This document shows, piece after piece, positions 18,448 through 27,458 of a stretch of 64,000 nucleotides of DNA. A program made the translations under genes and the position numbers. Positions within the stretch are counted from its first letter, which is position 1, and each line of letters begins with the position of its first letter. This DNA comes from Campylobacter sp. CN_NE2 (GTDB lineage Bacteria; Campylobacterota; Campylobacteria; Campylobacterales; Campylobacteraceae): NCBI RefSeq assembly GCF_027797465.1, contig NZ_CP115608.1:1054001-1118000 (forward strand), in the 5' to 3' direction. A model generated the notes under the pieces. It saw only the letters and a list, made by a program, of their open reading frames with translations. It did not search any database and had not been told where the DNA came from.

Positions 18448-19263
18448 TTGCTCTATTTCGTTCCTACTCCCATAGGAAATTTAAGCGACATTTCGGCTCA
18501 CGCGCTTGATATTTTAAGCCGTGCCGAAGTCGCTATCTGCGAAGACACAAGAGTTAGCAAACAGCTTTTAAATTTATTATCTCAAAAATTTGATACGAAA
18601 TTTAATATCAGCGAATTTTATTCACTTCACACGCACAACGAAAGCGAGTTTTTTTCCAAATTTGACACTGAAAAATTTAGACAAAAAATCTGCGTGTATT
18701 TAAGTGATGCCGGAATGCCTTGCGTTAGCGATCCGGGCGTTAGTTTGGTTAAATTTGCTTTGCAAAATGGGATTGATTATGAAGTTTTAAGCGGAGCAAA
18801 TGCGCTTCTTTTGGCAGTTGCTGCTAGCGGCATAGTAGAGAAGGAATTTTCATTTTTGGGCTTTTTAGCAAATACCGGCAAAGAGCGAATTTGCGCGATA
18901 GAAAATTTGATGAAATCGCCTTATCCTTGCGTGATTTACGAATCTCCAAAAAGGGTTTTAAATTTGGTAGAAAATTTAGAAAAAATCGACAAAAATAGAG
19001 AAATTTTTCTCATAAAAGAGGCTACAAAAAAATTTGAAACCAAATTTAAGGGCAAAATTTGCGAAGTTTTATCAAATTTAAAAGAAGCAAATTTAAACGG
19101 CGAGTGGTGCGTCGTGGTTGATAAAAGCCCAAATTCAGGCTTTGAACGCATAAACGAAAATGATATTTTAAGCTTAGAAATTCCGCCAAAAATAAAAGCA
19201 AAACTTCTAGCCAAAATCACAGGCAAAAATTCAAAAGAAATTTACGAAAATATTACAAAATAA
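18448..19263 (+). CDS. rsmI: 16S rRNA (cytidine(1402)-2'-O)-methyltransferase
   Basis: 271 residues, tetrapyrrole-methylase fold. It 2'-O-methylates C1402 in the decoding centre. VPTPIGNLSDIS (residues 4-15), CEDTRVS (about 31-37) and LSDAGMPCVSDPG (about 91-103) are the family signatures. The start is TTG at 18448, abutting the rpmE stop. The next ATG lies beyond the conserved N-terminal motif, so TTG is required. Translation is probably coupled to rpmE. Confidence 0.93.
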   Translation: MLYFVPTPIGNLSDISAHALDILSRAEVAICEDTRVSKQLLNLLSQKFDTKFNISEFYSLHTHNESEFFSKFDTEKFRQKICVYLSDAGMPCVSDPGVSLVKFALQNGIDYEVLSGANALLLAVAASGIVEKEFSFLGFLANTGKERICAIENLMKSPYPCVIYESPKRVLNLVENLEKIDKNREIFLIKEATKKFETKFKGKICEVLSNLKEANLNGEWCVVVDKSPNSGFERINENDILSLEIPPKIKAKLLAKITGKNSKEIYENITK

Positions 19264-19298
19264 GTTCTTTTTTAACCCGAATTTGGTATCATTGCGAG

Positions 19299-19979
19299 AT
19301 GATTATTTACGGAAAACAGCTATTTTTGCATATTTTGGAAAAGCACGGCAATAAATTCGAAAAAATTTATCTCGCAAAAGAGTGCGACAAACGCCTTTTT
19401 TCCAAAATCGCCGGACTTGGTGTTAAGATTGAACGCGTTGATCCCAAAAAGGCTCAGGCGTTGGCTCACGGCGGAAATCATCAAGGTTTTTTGGCTGAAA
19501 TTTCGGATTTTGAATTTTGCGACATTAAAAACATAAAAAATGCGAATTTTTTAGCCGTTTTATATGGACTAAGCGATGTCGGAAATATCGGTGCTATCGT
19601 GCGTTCGGCTTATGCATTGGGTGCTGATGGCGTTATTTTAGTCGGTAAAAGTTTTAATATAGAAGGCATTTTACGCGCTAGTAGCGGGGCTGCACTTGAA
19701 ATAAATATCGCAAAGTGCGAAAACGGGCTTGATTTGTTAAATGAATTAAAGCAAGTTGGTTTTAAAATTTACGCCACAAAAGCAAACGCTAAAAGTGTTA
19801 AAGATATTAAATTTAACGGCAAAATCGCCCTTGTTATGGGAAGTGAAGGCGACGGACTGCCAAATAAAGTTTTTGAAAAATGTGATGAAAGTATCTCGAT
19901 AGCCATGAAAAACGACTTTGATAGTCTAAATGTAAGTGCGGCTTTTGCGATACTTTGCGATAGGATTTTAAATGGATAA
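19299..19979 (+). CDS. rlmB: 23S rRNA (guanosine-2'-O)-methyltransferase, SpoU family
   Basis: 226 residues. It is a SpoU/TrmH-type SPOUT methyltransferase with an N-terminal substrate-binding domain (residues 1-70) containing GGNHQG. Motif 1 is SDVGNIGAIVRSAYALGA (about 92-109), motif 2 is VMGSEGDGLP (about 177-186) and motif 3 is SLNVSAAFAI (about 209-218). RlmB (G2251) is the best fit from size and domain layout. A TrmH-like tRNA target cannot be excluded. It overlaps the next gene by 8 bp. Confidence 0.88.
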   Translation: MIIYGKQLFLHILEKHGNKFEKIYLAKECDKRLFSKIAGLGVKIERVDPKKAQALAHGGNHQGFLAEISDFEFCDIKNIKNANFLAVLYGLSDVGNIGAIVRSAYALGADGVILVGKSFNIEGILRASSGAALEINIAKCENGLDLLNELKQVGFKIYATKANAKSVKDIKFNGKIALVMGSEGDGLPNKVFEKCDESISIAMKNDFDSLNVSAAFAILCDRILNG

Positions 19980-20910
19980 AAAAGAAAGCATATTACAAAA
20001 AGAGTTAAAAAAACTCGAAAAAATCGGCGTTAGGGAAATTTCAAAGGCAACGCATATCCAAGAAGAACACATAGAGTCGATTTTAAATCAAAACTATGAA
20101 AATTTGCTTGATTGTAATGCAAATGGCTTTGTTAAAATTTTAGAGCGAGATTACGGCGTAGATCTAAGCGAGTGGTTGGAAGAATTTAATAAAATCAAAA
20201 GCGAAACTAAAACAACAAAAACAACGATAGATAGGCAAGTTGCTATGCCGAATTTGCAAAACCACAAAAAAACAAACTGGAAAATTTGGATTTTGTTGAT
20301 TTTACTTTTAGTTTTAGCGGTGATTTATTTTAAATTTTATGATTTAATCAAAAAACCTATCGATGAGTTTTTAAATGAGAAAAAAGTTGAATACTCAAAT
20401 AATCCTATCATCAACCAAGCCGAAGAAACGCTTAATAAAGTCGGTATCGAAGTGCCTAAATTTGATGAAAATAATTCGCTATTAGTGCCGTCAAAACTTT
20501 TTGTTGGTATTGATGAAAATGATAGCAATATATCAACTCCAAATGCGCTCGATCTTAGCATACAAATGCAAAATGAAGCAAATTCTACCGATGAAAATAT
20601 CACTAAAAACGAAGAAAATTTAACGCTTCCTGCTCAAATTACCATAACGCCAAATTATCAACTTTGGCTAGGAACTATTGATCTAAAAACCGGTAAAAAA
20701 TGGGACACTGTGGTCTCGGATAAGATTACGCTTGATTTGGATAAAGATATGCTAGTTATGGCTGGACATGGCTTTTTTGACATGGATATTGGCGATGAAA
20801 AACAGCAAATTAGAGAAAAAAGTGTAATGAGAATTCTAATCAAAGATAAAAATATTACATTTATCGACAGTGCCGAATTTACAAGGCTAAACGGGGGTAA
20901 AGGGTGGTAA
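19972..20910 (+). CDS. RodZ-like membrane protein with cytoplasmic HTH region
   Basis: 312 residues. Residues 1-75 form a helical domain resembling the degenerate HTH of RodZ (KATHIQEEHIESILNQNY). A basic linker and one transmembrane helix follow at about residues 101-120. A periplasmic region (121-312) is Asn/Ser/Asp-rich and ends in a small beta-rich domain. This layout matches RodZ-type bitopic proteins linked to cell shape in curved and rod bacteria. The similarity is architectural and the assignment is tentative. It overlaps rlmB by 8 bp. Confidence 0.7.
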   Translation: MDKKESILQKELKKLEKIGVREISKATHIQEEHIESILNQNYENLLDCNANGFVKILERDYGVDLSEWLEEFNKIKSETKTTKTTIDRQVAMPNLQNHKKTNWKIWILLILLLVLAVIYFKFYDLIKKPIDEFLNEKKVEYSNNPIINQAEETLNKVGIEVPKFDENNSLLVPSKLFVGIDENDSNISTPNALDLSIQMQNEANSTDENITKNEENLTLPAQITITPNYQLWLGTIDLKTGKKWDTVVSDKITLDLDKDMLVMAGHGFFDMDIGDEKQQIREKSVMRILIKDKNITFIDSAEFTRLNGGKGW

Positions 20911-20976
20911 AATTTAACATTTTTTACAAATTCAATATAAATTTGAAAATAAATTCGAAATAATAAGGAGAAAATT

Positions 20977-22182
20977 ATGTTTGACGAAATTCGTTTCAGT
21001 AAAATTGAAAGATTGCCAAATTACGCATTTGCCGAAATGGGTGCTATGAAAATGGCTGCTAGGCGAAACGGCGAAGATATAATCGATCTTTCTATGGGAA
21101 ACCCTACCGGCCCAACTCCGCCACACATCGTAGAAAAGCTTTGCGAAGCAGCACGAAAAGAGAAAAATCACGGATATAGCGTAAGTCAAGGAATTTACAA
21201 ACTTCGCTTAGCGGCTTGTAATTGGTATAAACGCAAATATAATGTTGATTTAGATCCCGAAACCGAAGTTGTCGCTGTTATGGGAAGCAAAGAAGGCTTT
21301 GTGCATTTAACAACGGCGATTATAAATCCGGGCGATGTAGCCGTAGTGCCTGATCCTGCTTATCCGATTCACACACAAGCATTTATCTTAGCGGGCGGAA
21401 ATGTCGCTAAAATGCCGATTGATTATAATGAAAATTTAGAGCTTGACGAGAATAAATTTTTTGAAAATTTGCAAAGAACGATTGACGAGAGTATCCCAAA
21501 ACCAAAATATGTCGTTGTAAATTTTCCGCACAACCCGACCACCGTCATTTGCTACAAAAGTTTTTATGAAAGACTTGTTGCAATGGCGAAAAAAGAGAGA
21601 TTTTATATCATATCAGACATTGCTTATGCTGAACTTGCATTTGACGGATATAAAAGCCCTAGCATTTTTGAAGTAGATGGCGCAAAAGATGTCGCCGTTG
21701 AGTGCTATACGCTTTCAAAAAGCTATAATATGGCAGGTTGGCGTGTCGGCTTTGTTTGCGGAAACAAACGCCTTATTTTTGCACTTAAAAAAATAAAATC
21801 GTGGTTTGATTATGGTATGTTTACTCCTATTCAAGTAGCTGCTACCATAGCACTTGATAGCGATCAATCGTGCGTTGAAGAGATTAGAGCTATGTATGAG
21901 CATAGACGAGATGTCTTGGTTGAGAGTTTTGGCGCAGCAGGTTGGGAAATACCAAAATCAAAAGCAAGTATGTTTGTTTGGGGAAAACTTCCTGCAAAAG
22001 TCGGAAATATCGGTTCGAACGAATTTGCAAAACAGCTTCTAACCAAAGCCAAAGTCGCCGTAAGTGCCGGTGGCGGATTTGGCGTGGCAGGGGATAATTA
22101 TGTCAGAATCGCTCTCATAGAAAATGATAACAGAATTCGCCAAGCAGCACGAAATATAAAACAATATTTGAAAGAGTTATAA
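20977..22182 (+). CDS. Class I/II PLP-dependent aminotransferase (AlaC-like)
   Basis: 401 residues, fold type I aminotransferase. The PLP lysine is K248 in SKSYNMAGWRVGF. NFPHNPTT (about residues 188-195) and DIAYAEL (about 213-219) supply the Asn, Asp and Tyr that contact PLP. A strong AAGGAGA site precedes the ATG, and the ORF starts a new group after a 66-bp gap. Closest family expectation is alanine/LL-diaminopimelate-type aminotransferase. Adjacency to homoserine dehydrogenase (ATG overlaps this stop by one base) suggests a role in aspartate-family or alanine metabolism. The substrate cannot be read from sequence. Confidence 0.9.
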   Translation: MFDEIRFSKIERLPNYAFAEMGAMKMAARRNGEDIIDLSMGNPTGPTPPHIVEKLCEAARKEKNHGYSVSQGIYKLRLAACNWYKRKYNVDLDPETEVVAVMGSKEGFVHLTTAIINPGDVAVVPDPAYPIHTQAFILAGGNVAKMPIDYNENLELDENKFFENLQRTIDESIPKPKYVVVNFPHNPTTVICYKSFYERLVAMAKKERFYIISDIAYAELAFDGYKSPSIFEVDGAKDVAVECYTLSKSYNMAGWRVGFVCGNKRLIFALKKIKSWFDYGMFTPIQVAATIALDSDQSCVEEIRAMYEHRRDVLVESFGAAGWEIPKSKASMFVWGKLPAKVGNIGSNEFAKQLLTKAKVAVSAGGGFGVAGDNYVRIALIENDNRIRQAARNIKQYLKEL

Positions 22183-23447
22183 TGAATATCGCAATACTAG
22201 GTGTCGGAACGGTCGGAAATGAAGTAGCAAATATACTTTTGCGAAATAAAAGTGTCATTACTGCTAGGGCTGGGGTTGAAATCAACCCTGTTATCGGCGT
22301 TGTGCGTGATTTAAGCAAAAAACGCACGGCAAATTTACCCCTAAGCGATGATATAAATTCAGTCATAAACCGCGATGACATTGATGTATTTGTCGAGCTT
22401 ATGGGCGGCGTTGAAAAGCCTTATGAAATAGTAAGCCATATTTTAAAACGCAAAAAAGCAGTCGTAACTGCGAATAAAGCTCTTCTTGCTTATCACAGAT
22501 ACGCATTGCAAGATTTAGCCGCAAATACGCCTTTTGGCTATGAAGCCAGTGTGGCAGGTGGAATTCCTATCATAAAATCTTTACGCGAAGGGCTAAGCGC
22601 AAATAAAATCGAAAAGATTATTGGCATACTAAACGGCACTAGCAATTATATTTTAACAAATATGATGCAAAAGGGCGAGAGCTTTGATGAAGCCTTGAAA
22701 AAAGCACAAGAACTAGGCTATGCAGAAGCCGATCCGACCTTTGACATAGGCGGATTTGACGCAGCTCACAAGCTTTTAATCCTAGCTAGTATCGCTTATG
22801 GTGTTCATGGAAATCCAGAAGACATTTTAATCAAAGGCATAGATCGTATCACGCAAGAAGACATCTATTTTGCTAATGATTTTGAGTATGTCATCAAGCT
22901 TCTAGCAATCGCAAGACGCGTAAGCGACACGCAAATCGAGCTTCGCGTTCATCCTGCACTTTTGCCAAAAGATAAAATGCTTGCAAAAGTTGATGGTGCT
23001 ATGAACGGCGTTGGCGTTTTTGGGGATTGTATGAGCGAAAGCATGTTTTATGGACCAGGAGCTGGTGGGAGTGCGACTGCAAGTGCCGTTATAAGCGATC
23101 TAATCGACATCGCTAGGGGAAATAAAAACCCGATTTTAGGCTATAAAAAAGAGCTTCAAAACAAATTTAGCATTTTGCCTATGCAAGAAATTCGCACCAA
23201 ATATTACTTGCGAATTCGCGTAAAAGACGAAAAAGGCGTTTTGGCAAAAATCACAAATTTGCTAAGCGAAAATAACCTTTCAATAGACAGTTTCTTGCAA
23301 AAACCAAAACTAAAAACAGAAGAGTCCGTAACGCTATTTTTTACCACACACACCAGCCTTGAAGCAGATGTCAAAAAGGCGATGAGCGAGTTAGATTCGC
23401 AAGAATTTGTTACCGGACGACCTTTTATGATACGAATAGAAGAGTAA
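22182..23447 (+). CDS. hom: Homoserine dehydrogenase
   Basis: 421 residues. It reduces aspartate semialdehyde to homoserine for Thr and Met synthesis. The nucleotide-binding loop GVGTVGNEVA is at residues 7-16. GGIPIIKSLREGL (about 126-138), LNGTSNYILTNM (about 149-160) and the AEADPTFDIGG region hold active-site residues. A C-terminal ACT domain (about residues 345-420, YLRIRVKDEKGVLAKI) suggests allosteric control by threonine. It overlaps both neighbours by one base (TAATG). Confidence 0.96.
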   Translation: MNIAILGVGTVGNEVANILLRNKSVITARAGVEINPVIGVVRDLSKKRTANLPLSDDINSVINRDDIDVFVELMGGVEKPYEIVSHILKRKKAVVTANKALLAYHRYALQDLAANTPFGYEASVAGGIPIIKSLREGLSANKIEKIIGILNGTSNYILTNMMQKGESFDEALKKAQELGYAEADPTFDIGGFDAAHKLLILASIAYGVHGNPEDILIKGIDRITQEDIYFANDFEYVIKLLAIARRVSDTQIELRVHPALLPKDKMLAKVDGAMNGVGVFGDCMSESMFYGPGAGGSATASAVISDLIDIARGNKNPILGYKKELQNKFSILPMQEIRTKYYLRIRVKDEKGVLAKITNLLSENNLSIDSFLQKPKLKTEESVTLFFTTHTSLEADVKKAMSELDSQEFVTGRPFMIRIEE

Positions 23448-23788
23448 TGGGGCTTAAAGAGTATCTTTTTGGATTTTCGGCGGAAAGCAAGGCTTGTGAA
23501 TTTTTACAAAATCACGGCTTTACGATACTTTGCCGAAATTTCCGCTCTCGCTTCGGCGAAATCGACATAATCGCCAAAAAAGATGAAATCCTGCATTTTA
23601 TCGAAGTTAAAGCCACGCTTGGCGAATATGAAACAGCTTACCGCCTTACAAAATCCAAATTTGAAAAAATTTTAAAAACAATAAATTTTTTTATGATGAA
23701 AGAGAATTTTTCAAACGAATTTCAAATCGATTTCTTGGGAATTTCAAAAAATTCAGTGAATTTTATAGAAAATATTTCGGCAAATTAA
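23447..23788 (+). CDS. yraN: YraN family (UPF0102) nuclease-fold protein
   Basis: 113 residues. It has a small endonuclease-like fold with the E/D-x-K core: RSRFGEIDIIAKKDEILHFIEVK places D and E/K at about residues 44 and 57-59. The family is conserved next to rnhB or in translation neighbourhoods, but its function is not settled. The start overlaps hom (TAATG). It converges with the phosphate transporter gene with a 6-bp gap. Confidence 0.9.
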   Translation: MGLKEYLFGFSAESKACEFLQNHGFTILCRNFRSRFGEIDIIAKKDEILHFIEVKATLGEYETAYRLTKSKFEKILKTINFFMMKENFSNEFQIDFLGISKNSVNFIENISAN

Positions 23789-23794
23789 ACCGCC

Positions 23795-25363
23795 CTAAAA
23801 TATAGCTCTAAAAACCAAAAACCAAAAACTTGCCATTAAAGCTGACGCTGGTAGTGTGATAATCCATGCTAAGCCGATTGGCTTCATCAGTCCCCAGTTT
23901 GTGCTTTTATTGACTAATCCTATGCCTAAAATCGCCCCGATTAAAACATGCGTCGATGAAATCGGTAGCCCAAAAATAGAAGCCGCCATAACCACAGCAG
24001 ACGAGCTAATCTCTGCGCTAAATCCGGAAGCAGGGTGAATTTTAGTTAATCCTCCGCCCACAGTAGAGATAACCTCTCGCCCCATAAACCAAAGTCCAGC
24101 TACTAGGGCTGCTGTAAAAGTTAGCATTATCATCGGGTTTGTAGGGGTGTGCGGATTTATCGAATTTGTCGCAAGTGTGTCTAAGATCGCTACAAATGGA
24201 CCAACGGCGTTTGCTATATCGTTTGAGCCGTGCGAAAAAGCAAAACCAGAAGCAGTAAAAACTTGAAGCCATGAAAACATTAAAAATGTCGATTTATCCA
24301 GATCCGAACGACGCAAAGTCTTAGCAAAAATAAACATCGCAAGCCAAACTATCAGCGTTATCATGCCAATTATAAGATAATTATGAAGATTGCTTAACCC
24401 TAAATCTAAATTTTTTAACCCCTTAAAAATAAAAACACCAGAAACCACCATGGCTCCACCAGCAGCAACCATAGGAATTCCAAGTTCAAGCGCTTTGTGG
24501 GATTTTAAATTCTCTTTTTTCTCATCAAGCTCATTTAACTTTTTATAATACTCACTATCAAGTTCATCGGGCGTAAAATCAGGATTTTCCATAGCATTTA
24601 TATCGTGATTTATGGCTTGTGTGTAAGCAGCTTTTTGAATATCGTTTAGGGTTTCATAAATTTTTTTCTGTTTTTTTCTAAGCTCTTTTTTCTCTTTTTT
24701 TATCCGTTCGATTTTAATCTGAGCGATTTTATTATAATTTATAATGTATTTTTTAATGACAGAATAAACAGTGTAAGATAAAATTCCACCAATCAGTGGC
24801 GAAGCTACCCACGAAATGGCGATCGTGCCTACTTTTTCCCATTTTATCAAATTTGTCGGCGATATGTCGGGATTTTGCATTAAAAATCCAAGAGTTAATC
24901 CGCCGCCGACTATGCCACCGACGATTGCGTGAGTAGTTGATACAGGAAGCCCTTTTTTACTAGCAAAAAGTAGCCAAAGACCGGCTGAAAATAGCGCACT
25001 CATCATCAAAAATATAAAATCGTTAGGATTAACTTCAAGCCCGTCAAGTGCGATAATTCCACTGCGAATCGTCGATGTTACTTCACCACCTGCGATAACA
25101 GCACCACTTGCTTCGAAAATCGCAGCCACACAAAGGGCTTGTGTAATGCTTAGAGTCCCAGCTCCAACGCTTGTGCCAAAAGAGTTTGCAACATCGTTTC
25201 CGCCGATATTAAACGCCATAAAAATGCCAAAAACAGTGGAGAGCAAAAATACAATCTTGTTTCCAGAGCCGATAAATCCGAAGCCCCAAATAATAAAATA
25301 GATAGAAAATCCAAACAAAATTCCGAAAAATAAAAGGTTTAACTTAGAAGTCTGAAAATTCAT
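23795..25363 (-). CDS. pit: Inorganic phosphate transporter, PiT family
   Basis: 522 residues and about ten transmembrane helices in two homologous halves. The PiT signatures are FNIGGNDVANSFGTSVG-like sequence near residues 50-66 and FSHGSNDIANAVGPF near 375-389, each with GxNDVAN/NDIAN. The halves are separated by a large, very charged cytoplasmic loop (about residues 215-300, Lys/Glu-rich coiled coil). It is likely a proton- or metal-phosphate symporter of the inner membrane. It is monocistronic with its own promoter. An AAAGGAGAG site precedes the ATG. Confidence 0.93.
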   Translation of the reverse strand: MNFQTSKLNLLFFGILFGFSIYFIIWGFGFIGSGNKIVFLLSTVFGIFMAFNIGGNDVANSFGTSVGAGTLSITQALCVAAIFEASGAVIAGGEVTSTIRSGIIALDGLEVNPNDFIFLMMSALFSAGLWLLFASKKGLPVSTTHAIVGGIVGGGLTLGFLMQNPDISPTNLIKWEKVGTIAISWVASPLIGGILSYTVYSVIKKYIINYNKIAQIKIERIKKEKKELRKKQKKIYETLNDIQKAAYTQAINHDINAMENPDFTPDELDSEYYKKLNELDEKKENLKSHKALELGIPMVAAGGAMVVSGVFIFKGLKNLDLGLSNLHNYLIIGMITLIVWLAMFIFAKTLRRSDLDKSTFLMFSWLQVFTASGFAFSHGSNDIANAVGPFVAILDTLATNSINPHTPTNPMIMLTFTAALVAGLWFMGREVISTVGGGLTKIHPASGFSAEISSSAVVMAASIFGLPISSTHVLIGAILGIGLVNKSTNWGLMKPIGLAWIITLPASALMASFWFLVFRAIF

Positions 25364-25385
25364 AACTCTCCTTTGGAATTCTTAA

Positions 25386-25391
25386 ATTCTA
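25386..25391 (-). promoter_or_regulatory. pit -10 element
   Basis: The minus strand reads TTTTTTTGGATAGAAT, a T-run plus TTTTGG upstream of TAGAAT, which is the form of Campylobacter housekeeping promoters. It lies 22-27 bases upstream of the start codon. Confidence 0.6.
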
Positions 25392-25464
25392 TCCAAAAAA
25401 AGGTTAATTTTAGATATATTAAAATTTACTGAATTTAAAAATTCATAAAGAATTGCTTACAAAA

Positions 25465-26577
25465 CTACTCCCACCACTTTTCGCTTCTGAAATTTTTTAA
25501 ATCAAGTGGCACGATTTGCCCGATTTTAGGCGTTACAAGTGTAAAATCAAAGTTTGAATTTTCATAAATTTTTGTAATATCACGCAAAGGCGCATTCCAA
25601 ACATGGTAAGAAATTCTGTATTTTGAGTTATGAATCGGCATTAAAATTTGCGTTTTTAAATCCGTTGCTGCTTGTAGTGTCTGGGACGGAAACATATGAA
25701 TTTGCGACCATGCGCTATCGTATTGTCCGTTTTCTAAAAATGCCAAATCTATTTTTCCGAATTTTTCGCCAAATTTTTTAAAGTGTTCGCCGTATCCGCT
25801 ATCGCCACCGAAAAATACCTTAAAATCATCAAATTCAACCAAAAATGAAGCCCAAAGACTTTTTCTTTGATCAAAAATCGCTCTACCTGAAAAATGTCTA
25901 GCACTTAGGCAGTGAATTTGCAAATTTTGCTCTATTTTTAGGCTTTCGTTCCAATCAAACTCAAAAATTTTAGCTTCATCAAAGCCCCAACTTTTAAGAT
26001 ATTTTCCTACTCCAAGCGGAACAAAAATTGCCCTGATTTCATCTTTTTTTGCTAGTTTTTTGATAGTTGTGCGATTTAAATGATCATAGTGGTTGTGCGT
26101 AATGATAAGATAATCGATTTTTGGCAAATCGCTAACGCTAAATACGCTACTTCCGTTAAACGGCGATACCACAAAAGGAAACGGCGAAGCAGAATTTTCA
26201 AAAAGCGGATCGACTAAAAATGTGGAATTTTTAAATTTAAACAAAATGCTAGAATGCCCAAGCCACGCAAAATAATCGCCCTTTTCATTTTTAAAATCTC
26301 CTTTTACGCTTGGCACTTTTTTTGGGTCGTTTGGATTAAAAAACATTCGTCTGACTTCGTTTTTATCGTTACTTTTAAATTCATCATTTTGAACCATAAT
26401 CGCGGTGTTTTGGAGATTTTTTGCCTTGCCGCCAATGAAATTTGGTGAATTAAAAATGCGTTGTTTTGTTGAAGAAATTTCGCTTAAAAAAACACCTTCA
26501 ATGTCAATCCAAAAAATAACCAAGCCAAAAACAAAAACCAAAAAAACTAGCATAATTCTTTTTAAAATCTTTCGCAT
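25465..26577 (-). CDS. Membrane-anchored metallo-beta-lactamase-fold hydrolase
   Basis: 370 residues from the ATG at 26577. A TTG further upstream at 26628 lacks a good ribosome site. An N-terminal hydrophobic helix (about residues 8-28) is an anchor or uncleaved signal. The metal site is THNHYDHL (H-x-H-x-D-H), followed by a later GGDSGYGEHF Asp and PIHNSKY His. HSSILFKFKNSTFLVDPLF is typical of the UlaG / NAPE-phospholipase D-like branch. The active face is probably periplasmic. The substrate is unknown. Phospholipid or lactone hydrolysis are the family options. Confidence 0.82.
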   Translation of the reverse strand: MRKILKRIMLVFLVFVFGLVIFWIDIEGVFLSEISSTKQRIFNSPNFIGGKAKNLQNTAIMVQNDEFKSNDKNEVRRMFFNPNDPKKVPSVKGDFKNEKGDYFAWLGHSSILFKFKNSTFLVDPLFENSASPFPFVVSPFNGSSVFSVSDLPKIDYLIITHNHYDHLNRTTIKKLAKKDEIRAIFVPLGVGKYLKSWGFDEAKIFEFDWNESLKIEQNLQIHCLSARHFSGRAIFDQRKSLWASFLVEFDDFKVFFGGDSGYGEHFKKFGEKFGKIDLAFLENGQYDSAWSQIHMFPSQTLQAATDLKTQILMPIHNSKYRISYHVWNAPLRDITKIYENSNFDFTLVTPKIGQIVPLDLKNFRSEKWWE

Positions 26578-26606
26578 TGTGTAAAATCTTTTTATAAATT
26601 TAGCGA

Positions 26607-26612
26607 ATTTTA
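26607..26612 (-). promoter_or_regulatory. Possible -10 for the metallo-hydrolase gene
   Basis: The minus strand reads AAATTTGGTAAAAT, 30-35 bases upstream of the chosen ATG. A second candidate, TTTTGTAGAAT, lies at 26663-26668. Confidence 0.4.
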
Positions 26613-26680
26613 CCAAATTTAAAAGCAAATTTAATAGAACAATTCTCCAAATTTATTGTCTAATTCTACAAAATAAAAAA

Positions 26681-27409
26681 CTATTTTATAAGCTTTTTAT
26701 ACTCCGTGCATGAAATTTTATCGCCCATTGCACATGCTCTTGCATAGTAGTTTTTCGCATTTTCTATATCACTTCTGCCTTGATAAATGATAGCTAAATT
26801 TCGACACGATGTGCCGACATCAAGTTTGCAAAGACGATCTGTATAAAAAATCGCGGCTTGGATATTTTCAGGTGTTCCTTGTGCCTTAAAATACAAATTT
26901 ACCAAAGTCTCGCAAGAATCCTTATTTCCGTTCTTGCAATCACTATCAAGCCTTGCGATAGCCTTTGTATTTTCTAGCGTAACACTGCCGTTTTCGCAGT
27001 AGTCATCTTGCCCGTTTTTACATAAAAATGCCCTTATTTCGCTTAGGCGTTTTTTGTTTTTATTTGAAGCCGAGTGAATTCGCTCAGCGCCCTGACACGC
27101 TAAAATATTATTTTTTTTACAAATATTTTCATATAAATTTAGTGCCGTAGTGGTATCTTTTTTAGTTCCTAGACCATTTTCGAACATTTGAGCTTGTGCG
27201 ATACAGGCATTTTCATGACCACTTTCACAGGCTTTTTTGAAAAATAAGAACGCTCCGTCGTCGTCTTTTTGGATATTCTGCCCGATATAAAGCAAAAGCC
27301 CGATTTCATAACAAGCCCCACTGTCGCCTTTTTCACAAGCGATAAATTTAATATCTTCAATAGCGAATAAATTTGCAATAAAAAGAATAATAAAAAGTAA
27401 TTTTTTCAA
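26681..27409 (-). CDS. Secreted Sel1-repeat (SLR) protein, Hcp-like
   Basis: 242 residues starting at TTG (27409) behind an AGGGG ribosome site. Residues 1-17 form a signal peptide (LLFIILFIANLFA). The rest is a solenoid of about six Sel1-like helical repeats with regularly spaced Cys pairs, for example C29...C37 (ACEKGDSGACYEIG) and ACESGHENAC. This is the pattern of Helicobacter/Campylobacter cysteine-rich SLR proteins, where each repeat is closed by a disulfide. It is a likely periplasmic or secreted protein-interaction module. It lies downstream of the adhesin-lipoprotein pair on the same strand, 50 bp after a strong terminator-like palindrome. Confidence 0.85.
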   Translation of the reverse strand: MKKLLFIILFIANLFAIEDIKFIACEKGDSGACYEIGLLLYIGQNIQKDDDGAFLFFKKACESGHENACIAQAQMFENGLGTKKDTTTALNLYENICKKNNILACQGAERIHSASNKNKKRLSEIRAFLCKNGQDDYCENGSVTLENTKAIARLDSDCKNGNKDSCETLVNLYFKAQGTPENIQAAIFYTDRLCKLDVGTSCRNLAIIYQGRSDIENAKNYYARACAMGDKISCTEYKKLIK

Positions 27410-27430
27410 ATTTAACCCCTTTTGAATGTA

Positions 27431-27458
27431 AAATTCGGATCAAATTTGATCCGAATTT
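27431..27458 (-). terminator. Terminator after the TpgA-like gene
   Basis: A perfect 28-bp palindrome (AAATTCGGATCAAA and its complement) begins at the base after the stop codon, followed on the minus strand by TTTTACA. It is likely an intrinsic terminator, separating the Sel1 gene from the genes upstream, possibly incompletely. Confidence 0.7.

Noticed and set aside
26578-26628. TTG start for the metallo-hydrolase gene
   Set aside because: The 17-residue extension precedes a normal signal-anchor; the ATG at 26577 is a better start.
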